In this document: one piece after another, positions 11,527 to 25,215 of the stretch
How the letters are laid out: each line of letters opens with the position of its first letter
Numbering within the stretch: the stretch's first letter is position 1
Source of the DNA: Hydra vulgaris
Taxonomy: Eukaryota; Cnidaria; Hydrozoa; Anthoathecata; Hydridae
Assembly: GCF_038396675.1 (NCBI RefSeq)
Contig: NC_088931.1
Span: 16,394,501-16,458,500 of the forward strand
Length of the DNA stretch: 64,000 nt
Reading direction: 5' to 3'
The notes under the pieces: model-generated
What the model was told of the DNA's origin: nothing
What the model saw: the letters and a program-made list of their open reading frames with translations, nothing else
Database searches by the model: none
Program-made: the position numbers and the translations under genes

Positions 11527-13207
11527 CAGTATCGGACAAAACATGGTGGACAAACTCAAATTTAGAACAAAAGTTGATCATAAACTAAAAAAAACTAGTA
11601 AAACAATTGAACATATTATTTTTTATATAGTTTATTATGTTGTTAGCAAAATAAAAAACTTTTGAATTATACTAAAAATCACTAAAAAAGTTTTATAACA
11701 CATTTTCCCTAACAAACTACATTTTTCTTTGGACAAAACAAGGTGGACATTCAAAAAATCGACTGAAAATTCAAATAATTTTAAAACTTAACTTATTATT
11801 TTTCGAAAAACTTCAAAAAATTAACTTAATATTTGGTTAGACCTCCTCGACTTTTAATTACTGCTTTCATTCTTTGAGGCATAGACTCAATTAATGAGTC
11901 AACAGTTCTCATATCAATCTCTCGCCAGGCCTTCTCGACTTGTTCAAATAATTCCTCACTGGTCTTCACATTTGTACGCTCAATCTTTTTGCCAATTATT
12001 TCCTAGATATTTTTATGAGATTCAGTCTGGGCTTTGTGCAGGTCACTTCATTATGGTGATATTCTTATCCTTGAACCATTGTTTTACAATGTTAAAAAAA
12101 ATCCATTTTAGATGTATCTCCTATTCAGCATGTGAAAACATTATCTTCCATTATATCTTTGTAGACAAAACGGTCCACAATACCATTAATTTTGCGAATA
12201 GAACTAGTTCCTAGTGCTGAGAAACATTCACAAACCATAGCAGACGTTCCATGCTTAACAGTCTTCTTGGTATATTTAGTATTGAATCTGGTGTTCTTTG
12301 GTCTCCTGACTCGCTTCTGACCGTCGCTTCCAAAAAAGGTTATATTTTGATTCATCACTAAAAAGTTTGTTTTTCCACTGGTCTGCAGTCCAATTTTGGT
12401 GTGCTTTGGCAAACGCAAGTCTTAGCTTTCTATTTTTAAAAGAAGTTAGTGGTTTCTTGTCAGGCATTCGAGAAAACAACTTTGCTTCGTTTACTCTTTG
12501 TCGCACAATGCGATTAGAGATTTGTAGTTCAAGTTTTTCGGTTAATTTTGTGGATGACAAAAATGGATCTTTTTAAAGCTTTTTAACAATTATTCGATCT
12601 AGTCTTTGTGATGTTTTTCTTAGAGGTCCGCCCCGATGGTTTGTTTTATAGCAAGATCCAAATGATTTGACAGTTTTGTTTACAGTCGATTAAGGTATAT
12701 TATATTTTCTACAAATTTCAGCTTGACGTTTTCCACTTTTCAAATCTTTAATAATATTTTCAGGTAAAACACTTCCTAATTTGTCGTAAGCCATTTTAAG
12801 TTGCAATATACGCCATATATCACGAGTTAAATCTATTTTTAGTTAAATTGAAAAAATAATTGGTCAGATGTTCCAAAATCTATTTTATTATTTTAGAGTA
12901 ATGTTATGATAAAAGTGAAAACAAAAGAATATGGTAAATTGAATAAAGACAATGAAATCTTATAAATAAAGCGTCGTTTTGATTTGTCCACCTTGTTTTG
13001 TCCAAGGAAAAATGTAGTTTGTTGAGAAAAATGTGTTATAAATTTTTTTTTTTTATTCTTAGTATAACTCAAACATTTTAAATTTTGTTGAGAACATAAT
13101 AAACTATTTAAAAAATAATATGTTTAATTGTTTTACTAGTTTTTTTTAGTTATTGATCAACTTTTGTTCTAAATTTAAGTTTGTCCACCATGTTTTGTCC
13201 GATACTG
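11527..13207 (-). mobile_element. Tc1/mariner element with long IR/DR termini
   Basis: A 1681-bp element flanked by TA on both sides (11525-11526 and 13208-13209). The ends are inverted, starting CAGTATCGGACAAAACATGG. Each end carries two copies of a GGACAAAACAWGGTGGACA box: at 11534 and 11731 on the left, and near 12984 and 13182 on the right. The inverted repeats are therefore about 230 bp, of the IR/DR type known from Sleeping Beauty-like Tc1 elements, where the boxes bind transposase. Confidence 0.92.
11826..12794 (-). pseudogene. Tc1-like transposase, broken
   Basis: Starts MAYDKLGSVLPENIIKDL at 12794. The N-terminal helix-turn-helix region contains SGKRQAEICRKYNIPQSTV. The catalytic part follows with RLAFAKAHQNWTADQW and LFSDESKYNLF (second part of the DDE signature), then CFSALGTSSIRKINGIVD in a shifted frame, and ends with SRGGLTKY before TAA. 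In-frame stops occur after KKL, after HQIQY and at several later points, with frameshifts around 12.3 and 12.1 kb. The length fits the usual 320-340-residue family. Antisense to LINE-1. Not functional, although the element's ends are well preserved. Confidence 0.88.
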
Positions 13208-13414
13208 TATATACACAATCAGGGCCATCTTATCCATTAGGCACTGTGCCTTGAGCCTACGAATCTACAGGGCCTACAAAAGAAATGAAAAAAAAAAAGA
13301 AATTTTAAAGTGTTTTTCATTTCATTAATAAAACAATCATACAGATGCAGCATAATATTCATAATTGATAAAAATGTTTATAATCAAACACTATAATTAG
13401 ATGACATTAACTTT

Positions 13415-15979
13415 TCAACTTTTGGTATTTGCAAAATCAACATCTTCAAATATCATCTCCCGCATTACTTCATTTTCAATTGATAGCAGTGCCAGGGGGA
13501 TAGTCGGGCTTGTCCCATAGTTGAACGCAGATAGTTTTTTATCAGTTTTAATTTTGAAAAAGAACGTTCACCTTCTGAATTCGTGCCTAATATAGAGAGA
13601 TAAATCCTGAAAGCGATATTAACATTTGGAAAACTTGCAACTAGTTTATTGTCTATTTGCAGCATAATCTTATCAGACACCGATTTACCATCACTAAACA
13701 TTTGAGAAAACAGCAAAAACTCATCGGTAAATTCTTCTTCGAGGTCTGATGGATACAACTGAATTAGTGCCTTGGTTTTAGCCACTCAACTTCCTCATTC
13801 GACAAAGATCTGTTGTCAAGAAGAAAGTTCAACCTTTCGTACAATACTTTATAAGCTGCTCTGCGTTTTTCCATCTCATTATTAAGTCTGTCTATGATAA
13901 CGTAATACAGTTGAATACAGAAATTATCACTGGCACTAACTTTTAAACTGGGATTACTTGTATCCATAACTTCGTCATCATATTGCTTTCGTATTCGCTT
14001 GCGTTGTGTAGCTTCTTTGTAATCAGATTCTGTGAGATCTTTTGCCTGGCCTTCGAATGTTTCAAACTTACTGCGTGTATCATGAAAATACTGTATGAAA
14101 CTATCGTACAGTTTAATGATGGTGCACAGCTCAATACCCAGCTCCTGTAATGCTTTATTGACAATATTCATCTTTTGAAGTAAATCTTTCCAAATCACAC
14201 ACATTAACGCAGTTTCAAAGTAGTCTAAATGTTTAACCAGCGATTTCGCTTAATGAACAGCTGCTGGTGGTTGATGTTTGCTGTTAGTGACTTTACACAA
14301 TGCTTGACGAATTTGCATAGAAAGCTCTTGTGGCATCACTTCTACAGGACCATCTAGATCTTCTACAGGACCACCTAGTTTCTGATAAGCTTTGTAAAAC
14401 AAATACGTTTTCTTTAAGAAGTTCTTTAAGAGTTGACCATCTCTTCGTTGAAGCTGAGAAAAAATTATAAACTGACTGTTTGACACCAAAATAATTTACA
14501 GCTGCTGAACAACACTCCACGGCAGCTGAACCAACTAAGTTTAGGCTGTGGCCAGCACATAGAACCCATTCTGCTAAATGATTAATCTCTCTGAATCTAG
14601 CTTGTACACCAGAATATATTCCACTCATATTGCTGGCATTATCATAAGATTGTGATCGGCAATTTTTGATGTCTATTCCATGAAACTGAAGAATACCAAC
14701 CACAAGATTAACACGTATTCATCATGGTGTTCAATTGGAATAAATTGAAGAAATCGCTCTACTACATTTCTTTTTTGAGTACATAGCGAATAACAAGTGT
14801 GAGCTGATCTACATGACTAATATCAGGGGTTGAATTGATGCTAATTTCATAATATTTAAAATCCTTGATTTCAAAAATTATTTGCTTCAAAACTTTGCCT
14901 CTTAATATATTAATTAATTCATTGCATATGTTTGCTGAAAGATATGATACATTTCCCTTTCCTGGATTTCCATATCTTTGAATGTGTTCTCTTAGAAATG
15001 GATCAAATTCAGCTAACAGATCAATACAACCAAGATAATTTCCATTGTTAGGAGAGTTATGCAATTGATTGTCACCACGAAAAGCTAATCCCCTTTCAGC
15101 AAGAAACTTTATCACTACAACAACCCTCTTCAAGACTTCAGTCCAGTATTTGCAAGACTTCTCATTTTCCTTCTGAAGTTCAACATCAATTCGAGTAGAC
15201 TTTTTGTATTGCATTATCATCGACACAGCAGCAAAATGATCTTTTGATTTTTCATTTGAGGTTATCCTAGCAATAACATTTTTCCAATCATCGAAACCAG
15301 TTATAAATTAATTCCTTGGTGCATTATTAGTACTAGCACTGCCGGTTTTGCAACCAAATATCTTGCAAATATAACAAGCACTGCGGTTTTGCAACCAAAT
15401 ATCTTGCAAATATAACAAAACACTTTACCAGTTGAGGGCGAGTATATGAGCCAATCCCTGCTGACAATTTCTCCATTTACCAGTTTTCTTATAAAACATT
15501 CCTTGCATACATATCTAATCTTTTCACTAAATTGTCTACCTTTTAAGCTTAAATCAGATTTCAAATTCTGTGATGGGATATTCTCTGCATAATAAGCTAT
15601 GAGATCAGCATTTATTTCCCATTCAGCAGGATCATTTGAAATAGATTCCTTACTATTCCTTATTCCCAATCCTAAATCTGCTACTGGTGGTTCCGCATCT
15701 GCTTGAATAACTGGTTCACTTGTAAAACTCATTGCACAACCGCATTGTTCCACAGTGTCAGTCAGCATTGGTTCTGGCTCTGATATTACTATTCCTGGAC
15801 TTGTTGAAGAAACGAAAGAGTTTATTGAAGTGTCATTGCTAGAAGTAGCATCTACTTTATTAACATATTTTAGCAAAGAACCTTTCATTTTTTTTGAATG
15901 CATCCTCTTTCCTTTGCTTTTTCTGCCGTTTAATATAGCCAGACTCGTGCTTTCTCTTGTACCCATCGCCATCGGACAT
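13415..15979 (-). pseudogene. hAT transposase (ZMYM1-like), broken
   Basis: Starts MSDGDGYKRKHESG at 15979. A basic N-terminal region and a Ser/Thr/Pro-rich stretch come first. A TTF-type zinc-finger region follows (RDWLIYSPSTGKVFCYICK). Then come a DUF4371-like part (RGLAFRGDNQLH, LISPDIS-type INSTPDISHVDQL), the catalytic-core pieces SQSYDNASNMSG and LCAGHSLNLV, an ETRWSC block, and the C-terminal hAT dimerisation motif LGTNSEGERSFSKLKLIKN, ending FANTKS before TGA at 13415. Frameshifts lie near 15.9, 15.35, 14.73, 14.4, 13.78 and 13.47 kb. A 41-bp tandem duplication at 15344 adds to the damage. Full family length, now inactive. Confidence 0.85.
15344..15423. repeat. 41-bp tandem duplication inside hAT transposase
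   Basis: GGTTTTGCAACCAAATATC begins at 15344 and again at 15385. The 41-bp step is not a multiple of three, so it shifts the transposase frame just after the zinc-finger Cys residues. Confidence 0.9.
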
Positions 15980-16403
15980 GACTTGAATTTCTGAAAATCG
16001 TAATAAGTATTCAGTATAGAATAGACGTAAAACATAAAAATAAAATATGTTAACCCATTTAAAGAGGGGGTAAACATTTAAATATATTCCATAAAACATT
16101 ACATTTAACATAAGTTATTAATAATTTACAAAAACGTAGTCATAACAAATAAAATACCTACCAAATAAAATCGTACTTTTAAAAATTATACGTGGAATTC
16201 TGAGAATTTCATTTTTAAATAAATGTAAACATAAACGACTACGTAAAAAAATTAAAAAATAATGTAAATTGAATAACGTGTACATGACATTTAAATTGAA
16301 AGAAAGGCCTACAGCTACATTTTTATGCAGAGTGCCTAGAGCCTACGACGCTCCAAAAACGGCCCTGTACACAATCATACATACATACACATAAATACAC
16401 ATA

Positions 16404-17185
<782 letters not shown>

Positions 17186-17413
17186 ATGTCAATTGTAAAT
17201 GGATCGAAAGCATGGCAGTATTCTTGTAAAGAAAAATCTGGCGAATCTGCAATTTGCAAAAAGTGGAATGTAAAGATAACGTGCAAAGGATTTTCGACCG
17301 ATTTTATTAGATTATTCTGGCATATGGATTGTAGTCAGCTTGAAAGCGTTATTAAAGAACATTTTCTAAAAAATCACCCTAAAGCAAAAGTAATGATTAA
17401 TGTAAAAAATTAA
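17186..17413 (+). pseudogene. BED-type zinc-finger fragment (hAT N-terminus)
   Basis: 75-residue open frame, MSIVNGSKAWQYSCKEKSGE followed by SAICKKWNVKI. The SK.WQY and AIC..C...I pattern is that of BED zinc fingers, which bind DNA and head many hAT transposases. The second finger Cys reads Trp (TGG for TGC/TGT), and the later His pair is scrambled (FIRLFWHMD), which suggests a small indel. No catalytic part follows. Most likely a relic of a hAT element. Confidence 0.5.
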
Positions 17414-17876
17414 TTAATGTAAATGCTTAATGATTAATGTAAAAAATTAATAAAAACAAATTTATAGAAATTTTTTACGAAGTATTTTTTGTAAAAGAAT
17501 TTTGAAATTAGATTTGTTATAAATTTTTAAAAATATAAATGATAAACAAAATCTTAGTTTCTTTTCTAACTTTCATTTTAAGACCTTTTTGAAATTAACC
17601 CTTTCGCAAAGTAAATTTAAAAGTTAATATGAGGGGACTTATTAATATTGAATTAAAATGTCTTTATAACTTAAAAGCTAAATATATATTTTTATAACTT
17701 ATTAGGAGTATGGCCTTTTAATTCATAATCAAAATTTATTTTTTATATGACACAGATGATCATTGCTAAAATTTAGATAGCTATTTTTTTGTTTTGTTTG
17801 GTATTTTAAATTTTCAACTGTTACTAACTAAGCTTAAAATGTTGCTTAAGCTAAATTTAGATTCTATCTGTTGACC
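17414..17876. other. AT-rich spacer
   Basis: No coding sequence or repeat recognised. Confidence 0.4.
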
Positions 17877-20800
17877 AGCCTCGCACCCCTTCTTCATCTA
17901 TTAGGCTGGCGCAGATGTATTTTAATACATTGTTTCCAGTTTAGGATATTGAATGCTGGATCTTCTTGACTCAATGGATGGGTTTTGATTGTGTTTTTAT
18001 GACTAGGCAACTCATTCTATTATCTCCTAATGAGGGTACAGCTCTAAAACTCAGTTTTATGGTTCTGAGGCGGGCTGGTAGTCAGGTTTCCCGAACTCTG
18101 TGGTAGCTCTCAGAGAGGCTGATTCCATCAACAGCTGAAAAATATCAAAGTATTAACAGTGCCATGTTGCGCATGGATGGTGTCTCTGTTTGTACTTTTG
18201 GTGTGCATTGCGGAGGCCACATTTGGAGCCCTTTGTTACGGCTTAGGGTTTATTAGTAGTAATGAGACAATTGCTTGGGCTATTAAACAGTGTTCTGAGT
18301 ACCATCTATGCTTTGAGTCAAGTTCTTCAATCTAATTTTAAAATGAATAAAGTACCAAAAACTATAAAACACAAAAAACCATCATCATCACCAAGTTCTT
18401 TAAACCTATCATTCACTAATATTCGTTGTCTTCGAAGTAACTTTTCTTCTGTTGAGTCTTATCTCTTGCAACGTTCACCAGACCTACTTGCTGTTTGTGA
18501 GACTAATTTGAGTTCAGCTGTCTCATCTTGTGATCTTAGTGTTGATGGTTATCTTCCTCTAATTCGTAAAGACTCCAATAGTCACATGCTTGGCCTGGGC
18601 ATTTACATTCGTAAGAATTCACCTGTTTGTCGTGAAACTAGGTTTGAATCCACAGACTATTCTTTTATGTGCTTTCGTTTAGCAGCACTTCACTCTATCG
18701 CCTTTCTCTTTGTTCTATATCGCTCTCCTTCATCTCAAGACTGCACACTTTTTGACGTTATTTCTGATCATATTGACCAAGCCCTCTCTCTTTATCTATC
18801 AGCTAATATAGTTGTTGTCGGTGACTTTAATGCTCACCACTCTGAATGGCTTGGCTCTAGTGTCAGTGACTCTGCAAGCTTTAAAGCCCACAACTTTTGC
18901 CTTTCTCAATCCCTAATTCAAATAGTCAAATTTCCGAATCGCTTTCCATACAACCCGAATCATTTACCTTCTCTACTCGACTTATGTCTTGTTTCTGATC
19001 CTAGTCAGTGCTCAGTTTCTCCACATTCATCCTTAGGTGCTTCTGATCACAGTTTGATCTCTCTAAAACTATTATCTCATTCTTCTTCATCACCTGAATC
19101 CCACTATTATCGAACCTCTTACAACTACAGTAAAGCTGACTGGGGTTCTTTCCGTGATTTTCTTCGTGATGGCCCTTGGGTAGAAATCTTTCATCTTCCT
19201 GTCGACAAATGTGCTTCTTACATAACTTCGTGGATTAAGGCTGGCATGGAATCTTTTATTCCCTCTCGACGATTCCAGGTCAAGCCTCACTCTCCTCCAT
19301 GGTTTTCTTCACACTGTGCTGCTGCGATTGCCAATCGAAACCGTTACTTCCATATTTATCAGCAAAACAATTCTCCAGAAAACAGGCGTCTGTTTATTAC
19401 TGCTAGAAACAATTGTAAAAAGGTTTTGTCTAACGCCAAAACCCGCTATTCTCAGGTCATGAAATCTCATATCTCATCTCAAAAATTAGGCTCTCGTGAC
19501 TTCTGGAGAATCTTTAATAATATCAATAATAAGGGCAAATCTATAGTTCCACCTCTCTTGAATGGTTCAGACTTTGTCACCTCACCTAAAGACAAAGCTG
19601 AATTGTTTGCTAAATACTTTTCATTAATATCATCTCTTGATTCCACTAGTTGCTTTCTACCTGATATTACCAACAAACAGGTTGATCCATTGCTTGACAT
19701 TCATATCACTCCAGCATCTGTATCTAAAGCGATTTCCTGCCTAGACTCTTCTACAGCTTGTGGCCCGGACAACATACCTGTTATTGTTTTGCAGAAGTGT
19801 TCTCCGGAGCTGTCGTCTATACTCTCAAAATTATTCAACAAGTGCTTATCAGAGTCTTGCTTTACAGCCTGCTGGAAAGCGGCATCTGTTATTCCTATCT
19901 TCAAAATTCTGGAGAGCGATCTGATTCGTCTAACTACCGTCCCATTAGTCTTCTTTCTATCATAAGCAAGGTTTTTGAATCTTTAATTAACAATCACTTA
20001 ATTTCTCATCTTGAATCTAATAACTTACTATCTGACCATCAATATGGATTTCGATCTTCTCGTTCTACAGCTGATTTGTTAACAGTAATAACTGACAGGT
20101 TTTATTGTGCATTAGATAAAGGTGGAGTGGTTAAGGCCATCGCTCTTGACATTTCAAAAGCTTTTGATAAAGTTCGGCATGCTGGTCTTCTCTATAAGCT
20201 TTCCTCTTATGGTGTATCCGGCAACATCTTTAACATCATTGAATCCTTCCTTTCCAATAGTAGCATAAAAGTTGTCCTCGATGGACAACACTCTTCTTCT
20301 TATTCTGTAACTTCAGGGGTTCCTCAAGGTTCTGTCCTTAGCCCTATACTCTTTTTAATTTACATTAACGATCTTCCAGATATTCTCACATCTAAGGTGG
20401 CATTGTTTGCTGATGACACTACCATTTATTCTTGTCGTGATAAAAAACCAACACCCTCTGATTGCTTGGAGGGGACATTTGAGATTGAAAAGGATCTTAC
20501 TTCTGCTACAGCATGAGGCTCACAGTGGCTGGTGAACTTTAATTCAGATAAAACTCAATTTTTTTCTGCCAATCGCTATCGCAATCATTTAGATCTTCCT
20601 ATATTTATGAACGGTGATTTACTCGATGAGTCATCTACTCTTCATCTTCTAGAATTAACTCATACTTCCAATCTTTCTTGGAAACCATATATTAAATCAG
20701 TTGCAAAATTAGCATCTGCTAATGTTGCATCTCTTTATCAAGCTCGTCACTTTTTTACTTCGGATTCTATTCTCTATCTCTATAAATCTCAAATCCGGCC

Positions 20801-21312
20801 TTGTATGGAATATTGTTGCCATATCTGGGGCGGATCCTCTAATGATGCCCTTTCTCTTTTAGACAAGGTGCAAAAACGCATTGTAAACATAGTTGGACCT
20901 GCTCTTGCAGCCAACCTCCAACCATTATCACATCGTCGTAATGTTGCTTCTCTTTCTCTTTTCTACAAATACTATAATGGGCACTGCTCTAAAGAGCTAG
21001 CGTCTCTTGTGCCATCTACTATAATTTATTCTCGTGTTACTCGTCATTCAATTAAGTGTCATCCTTTTTCTGTGACTGTTCCTAAGTGCTCCAAAAACGC
21101 TTATTCGTCTAGTTTTTTTCCTCGAACATCAGCTCTTTGGAATTTGCTTCCTTCATTTTGCTTTCCTGACTTATATAATTTGCAATCTTTTAAGTCGTCT
21201 GTCAATCGTTATCTGGCTCTACAATCTTTATCTTTTCTCTTTCAGTAACTTCCAACTTTAATTAGTGGCTGCTTGCAGCCTTGTTGGAAGCGAAGATGCT
21301 TAAAAAAAAAAA
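17877..21312 (+). mobile_element. LINE-2: jockey/CR1-like non-LTR retrotransposon, nearly intact
   Basis: Starts at a sharp change to GC-richer sequence (CCAGCCTCGCACCCC) that acts as the 5' UTR, about 385 bp. One long ORF (18262-21248) follows, then a short 3' UTR able to fold (CTTCCAAC to GTTGGAAG with an inner GGCTGCTTGCAGCC stem), ending in a short A-run near 21312. No ORF1 was recognised. Only two lesions were seen in the whole ORF, so the copy is young. The fragment at 2620-3245 belongs to this family. Confidence 0.85.
18262..21248 (+). pseudogene. LINE-2 ORF2 (endonuclease / reverse transcriptase)
   Basis: About 995 codons. Endonuclease: SFTNIRCLRSN, AVCETNLSS, VVGDFNAHHSEW, GASDHSLISL. 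Reverse transcriptase: SNYRPISLLS, YGFRSSRSTADLL, ALDISKAFDKV, SGVPQGSVLSPIL, FADDTTIYS. The C-terminal part runs to ALQSLSFLFQ. Two lesions only: a one-base deletion in an A-run near 19905 (FK to NSGERSD crosses frames) and an in-frame TGA at 20514-20516 where Trp is expected (next codons GSQWLVNFN). Catalytic residues of both enzymes are present. The start could be 18262 or the ATG at MNKVPKTIK. Confidence 0.9.
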
Positions 21313-22222
21313 TGTTTAAAAAATACCTCCATTCTGCTCTAACCGATATATTATTAAATTGGCAACTACAACTATATTCAAAATTAAACAAAAAATATTA
21401 TGAATCACACAAAAAATATCCTGAAACTATTTGGCAACTTTTTTGATGAGCTGGCTTATTTATTAGCAATAGGCCTGTGTAGAGCAAACTTAAAAATGAC
21501 ATATTTATCAGCAGCTTTTCTAGTTCTAAGTTCCTTTTTATTTACAGCTGAAACTGCATTTCATGCCATTTTGGATGATTAATCTTTCTTATATAATTTC
21601 TTACCATCTTACCATTGTTTACATTAAACATTATTAATAATCAGGTTGAGTCATAAAAATAAAAATTTATTTATTACTAATATTGCTTTTCTAAATAAGG
21701 AAAATAAAAATAATAATAAGGAAAATAATACTTTAGATTAATTATAAAATCATCAAACTGTAAACAGCATCACGAAATGGTAGTAATATAGTCAATTATA
21801 TAAATAACTTGCTGTCCCGATACGCACCACAAAAGTAATTTTACTGAAATTATTACTATTCATAAAGTTTAATTCCAGACATTTTTTTAGAACCAGATTC
21901 AAAAAGAGGATAAAAAATACTTTCTGAATAATATAAACTTTTTATAAATAAAGTAAATCAGCAATAGTTCAAGATAAATCTTTTGCCGTTGTATCGCTGA
22001 AGAAAAAACGCAAAAATTTTACTTTTCGCAAACTTATTGATGCGTTTTAGTACTTTTAATGTATTTTGGTATTTTTAAAATTAGTTTTTTTTTCATAATA
22101 ATAAAGTACAATAATTTAAAATATTTAATCAAAAAATTTTTTTGAAAAAAAATAATTTATAGCTGAGATACAAGACTTCAGCCATAATTATACTGTTATG
22201 CCCCACTGTTCCCATATGCCCC
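21313..22222. other. AT-rich spacer
   Basis: A 60-codon open frame at 21400-21582 (MNHTKNILKLFGNF) has no recognisable relative and may be chance. Nothing else seen. Confidence 0.3.
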
Positions 22223-23052
22223 GCTCTACCCTATCTCAATTTAAAAAAATGACAGGTAAAAATGAAGAACTTATAAATTTTCCTCACAATATCTAGAATA
22301 AGAATATGTTTTGCTTTTTATCTAAAAAATTTTTATTCGCAAAATATTCTTTAAATAATTGAGGTGATGCTGTACTTTATTTTACCTCAAAACCTAATTT
22401 TTTCAAACAAAAAATTTTCTCTCTTTACGATTTAAGTTTTTTTTTTTTTTTTTCAATTTAATGAAGAGCTTATTGATTTTATAAAATTTAAAAAACTTTT
22501 TTTCTTTATTTGATTGCGAAGACTAATTACATATTTAAAAAGGAAATCAACCATTAAAGTTTTTAGTTTTTACGGAAAGCTGGTTCGCTATTTTTTAAAA
22601 AAGCTAATTTAATGCGCATGCTCGCAATAAAATTCTATGTAGGATTTTATTGTGAGCATGCGCATTAAATTAGCTTATTATTATTAAAAATGGCGAAGCG
22701 GTTTTCCATAAAAACTAAAAACTTTAGCGATTGATTTCCTTTTTAAATATGTAATTAATCTTCGCAATCTAAAAAAGAAAATAAGTTTTAAAATTATATA
22801 ATTGATATGCTCTTCTTTAAAATTAAAAAAAAAACTTAAGTCGTAAAGAAAGAAAATTTTTTGTTTGAAATAACTAGGTTTTTAGGTAAAAAAGAAAAAA
22901 AAAAAAAAGAAAATAAGTACAGCATCACCTCAATTATTTAAAGAATATTTTGCGAATAAAAATTTTTTAGAAAAAAAGCAAAATATAATCTTACTCTAGA
23001 TATTGTAAGAAAAAATTATAAGTTATTCATTTTTTTAAATCGAGGGTAGAGC
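22223..23052. repeat. Large palindrome (fold-back element), arms about 405 bp
   Basis: GCTCTACCCT at 22223 pairs with AGGGTAGAGC ending 23052. The arms match along their length (for example AATTGAGGTGATGCTGTACTT and GCGCATGCTCGCAATAAAAT with their complements) around a centre near 22637. There are many small differences between the arms. No coding. Just outside the left end lies ATGCCCCACTGTTCCCATATGCCCC. Confidence 0.9.
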
Positions 23053-23327
23053 TTACTATCAAAACCTCCTAAGTCCGATTTTTTCATTTTGAGGTTTTGA
23101 CTTAAATTGGTTAGTTTTCTTAATTCGCAGCTCTATGCAAAACCACATAAATCTAATTGCCTCGGAAATTTCCGAAAAAAACCACATAAATTTAATTGCC
23201 TCAGAAATTTCCGAGGCAATTAGATTTATGTGGTTTTGCATAGAGCGGCGCGTTAAGAAATTTAACCAATTTAAGTCAAAACCTCAAAATGAAATAATTC
23301 AGACTTAGGAGGTTTTGATAGTAAGCT
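23050..23327. repeat. Second palindrome abutting the first
   Basis: AGCTTACTATCAAAACCTCC at 23050 pairs with its complement ending 23327. The centre contains a duplicated ACCACATAAATYTAATTGCC block. It shares GAGC/GCT bases with the end of the larger palindrome. After it, TATGCCCTGCTCTACCC (to about 23370) resumes sequence like the first element's end, so this one appears inserted into it. Confidence 0.85.
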
Positions 23328-23463
23328 GACGATTTGTTGCTTAAGTGTCTCTTTATGCCCTGCTCTACCCAAGTTTTCATAACGTTAAGCAAAAAAATGT
23401 TTAATTTAAGATTTAGCAACATTTTAAGCTTAGTTGGTAACAGTTTGAAATTTAAAATACCAT

Positions 23464-25215
<1,752 letters not shown>

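Larger units (their letters stand above)
13220..16367 (-). mobile_element. hAT element with perfect 8-bp target-site duplication
   Basis: Terminal inverted repeats begin CAGGGCC (left 13220; right end GGCCCTG to 16367), with further matching in TAGGCTC and TAGGCAC blocks. The 8-bp direct repeat TACACAAT at 13212-13219 and 16368-16375 is perfect and diagnostic of hAT insertion. The element landed 12 bp beyond the Tc1 end. It carries one broken transposase gene on the minus strand. Confidence 0.93.

Noticed and set aside
15755-15994. Plus-strand 79-codon frame
   Set aside because: Shadow of the minus-strand hAT transposase N-terminus.
21400-21582. 60-codon plus-strand frame as a small protein
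   Set aside because: No signal, motif or splice context; its length is expected by chance.
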